Shown here in pieces: positions 1 through 4,576 of a stretch of DNA of 7,660 nucleotides. Both the position numbers and the translations under genes were made by a program. Each line of letters starts with the position of its first letter. Within the stretch, counting starts at the first letter, position 1. Source of the stretch: Trebonia sp. (GTDB taxonomy: Bacteria; Actinomycetota; Actinomycetes; Streptosporangiales; Streptosporangiaceae); contig JASHPP010000730.1 in the NCBI GenBank assembly GCA_030038035.1, positions 1 through 7,660 on the forward strand, read 5' to 3'. The notes beneath the pieces were generated by a model. It searched no databases and was not told the DNA's origin. It saw nothing but the letters and a program-made list of their open reading frames with translations.

Positions 1-987
1 GGCGACCCGGACACGGCGCTCGGGGCCGCCGCGCTGACCGCGCTGCTGTCCACCGCCGAGGCGATAGGCGTCGACCTGGGGGCGCTCGCGGTCGCCGCGG
101 ACGCCGAGCGGGACCGGCTGCACGAGCGGCTCGCGGACTCGGCCGGGCGGGTGGCGCCGGGACGGCCGCCGCTTGACGTCGCGCGCGAGCTCGTGCGCGA
201 CCATCCGGGCCGATCGGGGGTTATCGAGGCGGCCAGGTACTGGACGCAGCGCGCGATCGACTTCACGCGCGAGCGGGACCTGGTGCCCTACCACGACGGG
301 GTGTGCCTCGTCGGCGAGGCGCCGCAGTCGCGGCGCTGGGCGATGGCGATGATCTCGACGAACGCGCCCGCCGAGCCGGCCGCGCCCTCGTGGTACTACA
401 TCACCCCGCCGGAGGAGTCCTGGCCCGACGCGGAGGCCGAGGAGTGGCTTGAGGTGTTCAGCGCCACCACGCTGCCGGCCATCACCGTGCACGAGGTGGC
501 GCCCGGGCACTTCTCGCACGGCCAGGCGCTGCGCCACGCGCCCGGGCCGGTGCGGCGGACGCTGAGCTCGAGCGCGTTCGTCGAAGGCTGGGCGCACTAC
601 GCCGAGGAACTGTGCGTGGAGGAGGGCTTCGGTGCCGGCGACCCCCGGTTCGCCATCGGGGTGTGGCTGGAGGCACTGGTCCGGGTGACCAGGCTGGCCT
701 GCGCGATCGGCGTGCACACGGCCGGGATGACGGTCGCCGAGGCCGCCAGGCGGTTCGAGGCGGACACCCACCTGGCCGGGCCGGCCGCGCTGTCGGAGGC
801 GCGGCGCGCGACGTTCGATCCCACCTACGGCCGCTACACGTGGGGCAAGCTGGAGATCATCCGGCTGCGGGAGCGGGCGCGGGCGGCATGGGGCGCCGGG
901 TACACCCTGCGGCGCTTCCACGCCGCCCTGATGGAGCTCGGGTCGCCGCCGCTTGGCCTGCTCGGCACCGCGATCGAGCGCGGCTAG
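1..987 (+). CDS. DUF885 family protein, predicted zinc metallopeptidase (5' end outside window)
   Basis: The reading frame is open from base 1 to a TAG at 985-987, giving the last 328 residues; the start lies upstream. Two motifs identify the DUF885 family. HEVAPGH is encoded at 490-510, a variant of the zinc-binding HExxPGH. EGWAHYAEEL is encoded at 583-612, supplying the downstream glutamate typical of the family. In this fold the two histidines of HExxxGH and a glutamate from the EGWxxY helix are expected to bind zinc, so the active site looks intact. Family members are commonly about 550-600 residues, so roughly 40 percent is missing only because of the window edge. No signal peptide can be judged. 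The substrate is unknown; a peptidase role follows from the zincin-like motif and is not demonstrated. A GTG at 151 could be mistaken for a start, but coding continues upstream of it. Confidence 0.9.
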   Translation, partial: GDPDTALGAAALTALLSTAEAIGVDLGALAVAADAERDRLHERLADSAGRVAPGRPPLDVARELVRDHPGRSGVIEAARYWTQRAIDFTRERDLVPYHDGVCLVGEAPQSRRWAMAMISTNAPAEPAAPSWYYITPPEESWPDAEAEEWLEVFSATTLPAITVHEVAPGHFSHGQALRHAPGPVRRTLSSSAFVEGWAHYAEELCVEEGFGAGDPRFAIGVWLEALVRVTRLACAIGVHTAGMTVAEAARRFEADTHLAGPAALSEARRATFDPTYGRYTWGKLEIIRLRERARAAWGAGYTLRRFHAALMELGSPPLGLLGTAIERG

Positions 988-1001
988 GGGATACCGGACG
1001 C

Positions 1002-1015
1002 CGCCGCGAGCGGCG
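1002..1015 (+). terminator. Small GC hairpin after the DUF885 stop, possible weak terminator
   Basis: CGCCG (1002-1006) and CGGCG (1011-1015) form a 5-bp stem around the loop CGAG, 15 bases after the stop codon. No U-run follows, so it would be at best a U-less actinobacterial-type terminator. Short GC stems arise by chance in DNA this rich in GC. Confidence 0.2.
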
Positions 1016-1031
1016 CACGTGAGGGCCGCTG

Positions 1032-1037
1032 TACGCT
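1032..1037 (+). promoter_or_regulatory. -10 box (TACGCT) of a probably leaderless promoter
   Basis: TACGCT fits the actinobacterial TANNNT -10 consensus and ends six bases before the GTG start at 1044, so transcription would begin at or next to the start codon. No Shine-Dalgarno sequence is present upstream of the GTG, which supports leaderless expression. No good -35 hexamer is visible at the expected distance. The same hexamer with the same spacing precedes the ATG at 1608. Confidence 0.5.
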
Positions 1038-1043
1038 AAGGGC

Positions 1044-1529
1044 GTGCGAAGCCTCACCCGGTTTACCCGGGCTGCCGCCACCGCGAGCGCCGTCGCGTTG
1101 TCGGCGCTCGCGCTAGCGGGCTGCACGGCGCACGCGGATGCCGGGCCGTCCATCGCCGCGACCGCCGCGTACATCCAGCAGCCGACGGGCAAGACCACCG
1201 ACGGGTACTTTGACATCCGCAACAACGGCAGCGCCACCTGGCTGATCTCGGTGACCACGAGCGTGGGCGGCACCGTGGTGTTCCGCGCCCCTGTTCGTTC
1301 CGGGGTCGCCCCGGTGGTCATGCACACCGTGTCGGAGATCCCGATCCCCGCTGACTCGACCGTGCAGCTGATCCCGGACAGCTATCACCTGCTGATCACC
1401 GACCCCGGCCCGATGACGGACGGCCATGACATCACGCTGCGGCTGAAGTTCGCCCACGGCCGCACGATCACGATCCTCGCCCTGGTCACGAACCCCGAGT
1501 CCGGCGGCAGCAGCTACTTCCTCGACTGA
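1044..1529 (+). CDS. PCu(A)C-like lipoprotein with incomplete copper site
   Basis: A 161-residue protein starting at GTG. Residues 1-27 are a lipoprotein signal peptide: basic n-region (MRSLTRFTR), Ala/Leu-rich h-region and the lipobox LAGC with Cys27, so it should be anchored to the outer face of the membrane. The rest follows the PCu(A)C (DUF461) copper-chaperone layout: AAYIQQPTGKTTDGYFDIRN, then the ADSTVQLIPDSYHLLITDPG segment and a closing strand TITILALV. The family copper motif is H(M)X10MX21HXM. With the same spacing this protein has Arg81, Ala82, Met93, His115 and Leu117, so only Met93 and His115 remain. It is therefore PCu(A)C-like in fold but may bind copper weakly, bind something else, or only serve a structural role. 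It is 56 bases downstream of the DUF885 gene and has its own likely promoter. Family assignment is good; function is uncertain. Confidence 0.8.
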   Translation: MRSLTRFTRAAATASAVALSALALAGCTAHADAGPSIAATAAYIQQPTGKTTDGYFDIRNNGSATWLISVTTSVGGTVVFRAPVRSGVAPVVMHTVSEIPIPADSTVQLIPDSYHLLITDPGPMTDGHDITLRLKFAHGRTITILALVTNPESGGSSYFLD

Positions 1530-1559
1530 GCCGCCAGCACCGCTGCCCGCCGTGCGCCT

Positions 1560-1577
1560 CGTCAGCATATGTTGACG
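1560..1577 (+). promoter_or_regulatory. Operator-like palindrome 1, covering the -35 box
   Basis: CGTCAGCATATGTTGACG is an 18-bp inverted repeat with a single mismatched pair and a perfect CATATG core. It matches palindrome 2 at 16 of 18 positions, centre to centre 28 bp. Its right arm contains TTGACG, a good -35 hexamer. It lies just upstream of a small HTH gene, so a protein bound here should block or control that promoter; autoregulation is inferred. Confidence 0.75.
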
Positions 1578-1601
1578 CCTTCTTTTCCGTCAGCATACGC
1601 T
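1572..1601 (+). promoter_or_regulatory. Promoter of the HTH gene (-35 TTGACG, -10 TACGCT, 18-bp spacer)
   Basis: The -35 TTGACG (1572-1577) and -10 TACGCT (1596-1601) are separated by 18 bp and match the housekeeping actinobacterial consensus well. The -10 ends six bases before the ATG at 1608, predicting a leaderless mRNA. Each hexamer sits inside one of the two palindromes, so occupancy of either site would compete with RNA polymerase. Confidence 0.7.
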
Positions 1602-1605
1602 GACG
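1588..1605 (+). promoter_or_regulatory. Operator-like palindrome 2, covering the -10 box
   Basis: CGTCAGCATACGCTGACG is an 18-bp inverted repeat with one mismatched pair. It differs from palindrome 1 at only two positions and contains the -10 TACGCT. It ends two bases before the start codon of the HTH gene, an arrangement expected of a repressor site at a self-regulated promoter. Confidence 0.75.
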
Positions 1606-1607
1606 GC

Positions 1608-1832
1608 ATGGAACCTGTGCGCGACATCGCCGAGGATGCCGCCAGCACCGACCCCGATGCCGGCCTGCGCTCGGTGGCGGCCCTGCGGGCGCTCACCGAG
1701 CGGCTGGAGATCCTCCAGGTCGACAACGCCCGCAGGCTCGGATGGTCCTGGCAGCAGATCGCCGGGCGGCTCGGCGTGACCAAGCAGACCGTGCACCGCA
1801 AGCACGGCAAGCGGACCGCAGGGCAACGATGA
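1608..1832 (+). CDS. Small helix-turn-helix DNA-binding protein
   Basis: A 74-residue protein, MEPVRDIAEDAAS onward. Residues 20-43 form a predicted helix (LRSVAALRALTERLEILQVDN). Residues 45-68 form a helix-turn-helix, GWSWQQIAGRLGVTKQTVHR, with the IAxxLGVxxQTV pattern of a DNA-recognition unit and a basic tail, KHGKRTAGQR. The ATG at 1608 is chosen over an in-frame ATG-like start at 1569 because the earlier start would place the N-terminus inside the promoter and operators, and because the -10 box is spaced for a leaderless start at 1608. The stop overlaps the next ORF by ATGA (1829-1832), indicating translational coupling. Small HTH genes of this type are, from memory, found beside ClpN-domain genes in actinomycetes. 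It most likely binds the two palindromes just upstream and represses itself; that is inference from position. Confidence 0.8.
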   Translation: MEPVRDIAEDAASTDPDAGLRSVAALRALTERLEILQVDNARRLGWSWQQIAGRLGVTKQTVHRKHGKRTAGQR

Positions 1833-2215
1833 CCGGGCGCATCATGACCCGGGACGCCGGCGCGATCTCGATCCGGGCGTTTGAGCACGCCGCCCGGCTC
1901 GGGCATCCCTACCTCGGCGGGGAGCACTACCTGCTCGCGCGGGCTGCCCGCGACGTTCACCGGCGGCCGGGCCGGTTCAGCCCGCGCCGATGCTCCGGCG
2001 CTACGCGGGACGGGGTCTTCCTGCCGCACGGCCCCGGCGTCAACCACCCTGCGTCGGTCACGCCTGTCTGCGCTGGCTCCCCGTTTGGCTCTCCGCACCC
2101 GGTGATCCGGCCGTCATTGGGTTACATGTGGCCTCCCCTGTCCTGGTTCACTCCGGTGCTATCGCCGCCTGCAACGTTGGATCCAGTGCGTCCTGGCCTG
2201 CCGCGCCCCAGGTAA
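1829..2215 (+). pseudogene. ClpN-like (Clp R domain) protein, apparently truncated or degenerate
   Basis: The ORF begins at ATG 1829 inside the HTH stop codon (ATGA) and could encode 128 residues. Only residues about 12-38 look like a protein family: ISIRAFEHAARLGHPYLGGE followed by HYLLA matches the first helices of the Clp N-terminal repeat, where the usual text is a run like ARxLGHxxxGTEHLLLAL. After Ala39 the sequence turns into Arg/Pro/Gly-rich text without ClpN character, third-position GC drops (cct, gct, ttt, tct codons appear), and the ORF runs 68 bp into the 3' end of the convergent oxidoreductase gene. Neither of the other two plus frames restores a ClpN ending. I read this as a gene that has lost its C-terminal half, with the tail being chance reading frame. 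A short functional peptide cannot be excluded. An alternative ATG lies at 1844. Confidence 0.55.
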
Positions 2216-3173
2216 GGGGAAAGACCACCGGGACGTCTACTCCGGCTCGCCGGTAGGCGCCGATCGTGCTGGCGATCAGTGCCTGATCGCCGACCACGTT
2301 GATCGCGTCGACCATTTCGTCGGGCACCGCGGAAAGGGCCCCGGCCCGGTCTCCCGCCCGGTGAGCGGCCCGGATGGCCTGCACGGCCTGGCCGAAGCCG
2401 GCCCGGGTGAAGCTGCGGGCGTAGGCGTCGACGACGGCATAGGAGAACAGGTCGTAGCGGGCCCGGGGCGCCGCGGCCGCCCGGTCGCCGACGCCCACGT
2501 GGACGTTGGCGTAGATCCTCGCGTTCCCGCCGCGGCGCACCTGTTCCACGCACCACGGCACGTGGCTGGCCGGCAGGTAGTTCAGCAAGACCCCGTCGGC
2601 CTGCTCGCCCGCCAGGCGGAGCATCCCCTCGCCCAGGGCGCCCAGGATGATCTCGGGCCGGCGACCGCCAAGCTCGACGCCCAGGCGGAAGCCGCGGACC
2701 TGGTAGTAGTCACCGGCGAAGGTGACCGTGCCGCCGGACAGGCACTCGCGCAGCAAGGCGATGAACTCCCGCATCCGGGACAGCGGCTCAGGCTGGTAGT
2801 CGGCGCCGTGCCAGTCGCCGGCCACCACCGGCGAGGAGGCGCCCACGCCGAGCAGCACCTGACTGCCGGGAGCCAGCGCCTGCACCGAGGCCGCGGCCAT
2901 GGCCAGCAACGGCGGGGTACGGACCTGCATGGGAACAACGCCGGTACCCAGCCCGATACCTGGCGCGGCACGCGACACCGCGCCAAGCACGCTGAACGCC
3001 TCGGTGCCGGTAACCTCAGCGACCCACAGCGAGCCATAGCCGAGCCGGCCGGCGCGCCCGGCAAGGTCCAGGACGGCGGCAGGCCCGCAGCGGATGAACG
3101 GCGCGGCGGTCACCCCAAGCGCGGCACCACCAGCCGGTGCCGCCGGGACACCAGCCGGTTTCCCCGGTTCCAT
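2148..3173 (-). CDS. LLM class F420-dependent oxidoreductase
   Basis: A 341-residue luciferase-like monooxygenase-fold (TIM-barrel) protein. Family signatures in order: LGYGSLWVAEVTG (44-56), GIGLGTGVVPMQVRTPPLLA (72-91), the LAPGSQVLLGVGASSPVVAG stretch (100-119), LSRMREFIALLRECLSGGTVTFAGDYYQV (131-159), and RRPEIILGALGEGMLRLAGEQADGVLLNYLP (171-201). Spacing and length fit the F420-using actinobacterial branch; the cofactor is assigned from family, not from a unique residue. Substrate cannot be told. The first 18 residues are Pro/Ala/Gly-rich and look dispensable; a GTG at codon 21 is an alternative start, and neither start has a strong Shine-Dalgarno. The gene stands alone on the minus strand, converging on the ClpN remnant and divergent from the first DUF1707 gene. 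Confidence 0.9.
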   Translation of the reverse strand: MEPGKPAGVPAAPAGGAALGVTAAPFIRCGPAAVLDLAGRAGRLGYGSLWVAEVTGTEAFSVLGAVSRAAPGIGLGTGVVPMQVRTPPLLAMAAASVQALAPGSQVLLGVGASSPVVAGDWHGADYQPEPLSRMREFIALLRECLSGGTVTFAGDYYQVRGFRLGVELGGRRPEIILGALGEGMLRLAGEQADGVLLNYLPASHVPWCVEQVRRGGNARIYANVHVGVGDRAAAAPRARYDLFSYAVVDAYARSFTRAGFGQAVQAIRAAHRAGDRAGALSAVPDEMVDAINVVGDQALIASTIGAYRRAGVDVPVVFPLTWGAAGQDALDPTLQAAIAPE

Positions 3174-3387
3174 GACTGGAAGTATCCGGCTGCCGCCCGC
3201 CCTATGTCCGGCAGGAATCGGACGTCATCATCTGCATCCCTCCCGCGGAGGCAGCCTGCGGGGCATGCGGGTCACGCACGGCAACCTCCTCCGCGAACCA
3301 ATCCACCCCGTCCCCTGCCCGGAAGGTAAGCCATCCCGGCGCCCGGAAATACGCCCGCGGCGCTCCGTCCGGGCTTTGCCGTGGCGC

Positions 3388-3417
3388 TTGCCCTTTCCGA
3401 CAGTCGCGATATATCGT
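3388..3417 (+). promoter_or_regulatory. Promoter of the first DUF1707 gene (-35 TTGCCC, -10 TATCGT)
   Basis: TTGCCC (3388-3393) and TATCGT (3412-3417) are separated by 18 bp. Transcription would start near 3424, leaving a leader of about 28 nt that contains the GGAGG-type ribosome site. The -10 overlaps the AT-rich dyad at 3401-3423, an unusual island of A/T in this GC-rich DNA. Confidence 0.5.
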
Positions 3418-3423
3418 GGACTG
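3401..3423 (+). promoter_or_regulatory. Dyad over the -10 region, possible operator
   Basis: The core CGATATATCG (3407-3416) is a perfect 10-bp palindrome. It is flanked by CAGTC (3401-3405) and its complement GACTG (3419-3423), so the whole forms a nested inverted repeat with a half-base shift of centre. It covers the -10 box, as an operator would. The regulator is not identifiable here. Confidence 0.5.
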
Positions 3424-3438
3424 CACATTACCCCGGCA

Positions 3439-3444
3439 CGGAGG
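3439..3444 (+). promoter_or_regulatory. Ribosome binding site (CGGAGG) that fixes the DUF1707 start
   Basis: CGGAGG ends seven bases before ATG 3452. This supports ATG 3452 over an upstream in-frame GTG at 3416, which lies within the promoter. Confidence 0.65.
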
Positions 3445-3451
3445 CGCAGCG

Positions 3452-3940
3452 ATGGTTTCGGGATCCGAGATGCGGGTTGGGGACGCCGAGCGGGAGGCAA
3501 CCGCGGCCGAGCTGCGCGAGCACTTCACCAGCGGGCGGCTGACCCTGGAGGAACTCAACGAGCGGCTCGACAAGGCCTTCGCCGCCAAGACCCGCGGTGA
3601 CCTGGATGCGCTGATGCGCGACCTGCCGTCCGCGCGGCCAGGCGGGGACGGGGCGGCCCGGCCGGACGGTCCCGGCTGGTCCGGGCCCGGGAGCGGCTGG
3701 TCAGGCCCGGGCGCCGGGTGGGGAGCGAACGCGGGTCACCGGGCAGGCGCCACGGTCGGCGCGATGGTCTCCACGTTCGTCGTCCTGTGCGCGCTGCTCG
3801 TCATCGGCGGCCTGGGAGTGGCAGGCATCGGGACCGGCCGGCCGATCGGCATCGTGCTGATCCTCGCCGCGCTGGCACTGCTGCGCAGGTTCATCTTCCG
3901 CCGCCGCGTGCGCACGCGCGGTCCGCGCCGCCGCCGCTGA
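3452..3940 (+). CDS. DUF1707 (SHOCT-like) membrane protein, first copy
   Basis: A 162-residue protein. Residues 7-59 are a DUF1707 domain: MRVGDAEREATAAELREHF, then SGRLTLEELNERLDKAFAAK and DLDALMRDLP, the usual order with the GRLTxxEfxERxxxAxxA core. Residues 60-98 are a Gly/Pro/Trp-rich linker with a repeated GWSGPG unit (75-80 and 82-87). Two hydrophobic segments follow, about 104-126 and 131-145, then an Arg-rich tail (146-162). The likely topology is cytoplasmic DUF1707, membrane hairpin, cytoplasmic basic tail by the positive-inside rule. DUF1707 is common in actinomycete membrane proteins, but its role is not established; protein-protein contact is a reasonable guess. It is followed by a second DUF1707 gene after 95 bp and appears to have its own promoter with a dyad. 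Confidence 0.88.
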   Translation: MVSGSEMRVGDAEREATAAELREHFTSGRLTLEELNERLDKAFAAKTRGDLDALMRDLPSARPGGDGAARPDGPGWSGPGSGWSGPGAGWGANAGHRAGATVGAMVSTFVVLCALLVIGGLGVAGIGTGRPIGIVLILAALALLRRFIFRRRVRTRGPRRRR

Positions 3941-3990
3941 TCGGAGCCCGCTGAGCCCCGACCGGGTTCCCTCGGCCCCCACCTGCGACT

Positions 3991-3996
3991 TATGGT
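3991..3996 (+). promoter_or_regulatory. Possible -10 box (TATGGT) for the second DUF1707 gene
   Basis: TATGGT fits TANNNT and lies 39 bp before ATG 4036. The -35 (TTCCCT at 3967-3972, 18-bp spacer) is weak. A short perfect palindrome GAACGTTC (4007-4014) lies in the presumed leader. The gene may instead be read through from the first DUF1707 gene. Confidence 0.35.
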
Positions 3997-4035
3997 GGAA
4001 GGGACCGAACGTTCCGAGCAAGCACGGGAAGCCCG

Positions 4036-4545
4036 ATGGCGATGCGTTATTACGGCCCCCTCACCGGCCAGGACAGGGAGCCGTTCAGGGCGGCGACAGC
4101 GCACGTACGGATAGGGCACGCGGAACGGGACGCCGCCGCGTCCGAGCTCGGTGACCACTACGTGGCGGGCAGGCTCACCCTGGACGAACTGCACGAGCGC
4201 CTCGGCGAGGTGTTCGCCGCCAAGACGTACGGGCAGCTGAACCGGATCATGTCCGACCTGCCCGGTCCGCGCGGGCCGTCGAGCGAGCCGGGACCGCGCA
4301 GGCTCGCGCACGCGGCGTGGGCGGCCGCGTCCTGGCCGCCGGCCACCTTGCCGCCGGCGCTTGGCGACCGCAGGAACAATACGCCTTCGGACCGGGCAGC
4401 CCGGATCGCCGCCGTATCGCTGATCATCATGGCCATGCTGATCTGGCTGTTCACCGCGCTGCTGTTCGCCAGGCACGGCTTCCCGCAGAGTCCCTACGGC
4501 GGCGGCTTCCCCGGGGGAAAGCTGGGACCGGGCATCGGGCCGTGA
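4036..4545 (+). CDS. DUF1707 (SHOCT-like) membrane protein, second copy
   Basis: A 169-residue protein. A 24-residue N-terminal extension (MAMRYYGPLTGQDREPF...) precedes the DUF1707 domain at 25-75: RIGHAERDAAASELGDHYVAG then RLTLDELHERLGEVFAAKTY and QLNRIMSDLP. It shares the domain pattern with the upstream gene but differs outside it: a Pro/Ala linker (76-122), a single membrane segment (about 124-144, IAAVSLIIMAMLIWLFTALLF) and a Gly/Pro-rich tail ending GGGFPGGKLGPGIGP. The pair are therefore related through the domain and not a recent gene duplication. ATG 4036 is preceded by GGGAAG (4026-4031) as a modest ribosome site. Its stop lies 25 bp from the convergent clamp gene. Function unknown. 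Confidence 0.87.
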   Translation: MAMRYYGPLTGQDREPFRAATAHVRIGHAERDAAASELGDHYVAGRLTLDELHERLGEVFAAKTYGQLNRIMSDLPGPRGPSSEPGPRRLAHAAWAAASWPPATLPPALGDRRNNTPSDRAARIAAVSLIIMAMLIWLFTALLFARHGFPQSPYGGGFPGGKLGPGIGP

Positions 4546-4558
4546 CAGGCGGCGGGCG

Positions 4559-4576
4559 CCGTTACTGCCGTTACTG
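4559..4576 (+). repeat. 9-bp tandem duplication giving two in-frame stops to the clamp gene
   Basis: CCGTTACTG occurs at 4559-4567 and again at 4568-4576. Read on the minus strand each copy contains TAA in the clamp frame, so the gene ends in two in-frame stops nine bases apart. It fills most of the 25-bp gap between the convergent genes. Confidence 0.6.

Larger units (their letters stand above)
3174..3451. other. Divergent intergenic region, 278 bp
   Basis: This region separates the oxidoreductase (-) from the first DUF1707 gene (+). Its right end holds the dyad and promoter described separately. The left 200 bp contain no convincing gene: a minus-strand frame ending near 3202 is open but has no suitable start or RBS of its own and only mediocre third-position GC. 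No strong promoter for the oxidoreductase was found; GATACT lies a few bases upstream of its ATG but lacks a good -35. Confidence 0.5.

Noticed and set aside
857..1568. Minus-strand frames opposite the DUF885 end and the PCu(A)C-like gene
   Set aside because: They lack motifs and ribosome sites, whereas the plus strand has a lipobox and a family match.
1562..2098. A 178-codon minus-strand frame across the HTH and ClpN-like genes
   Set aside because: It is Arg/Ala-rich without motifs and would run through the paired operators; the plus-strand HTH gene explains the region better.
1932..2256. Possible frameshift continuation of the ClpN-like gene in another frame
   Set aside because: The other two plus frames (including 1881-2105 and 1990-2256) were read and show no ClpN-like helices, so simple frame restoration does not rescue the gene.
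2361..3329. A 322-codon plus-strand frame opposite the luciferase-like oxidoreductase
   Set aside because: Composition is typical of an antisense shadow (Ala/Gly/His/Gln-rich, no domain), and the minus strand is a clear LLM oxidoreductase.
3202..3588. A 128-codon minus-strand frame, whose last part (3202-3390) falls in the intergenic region and reads rather like protein
   Set aside because: The beginning is antisense to the DUF1707 domain, no internal start with a ribosome site was found, and third-position GC is only mediocre. No family recognised.
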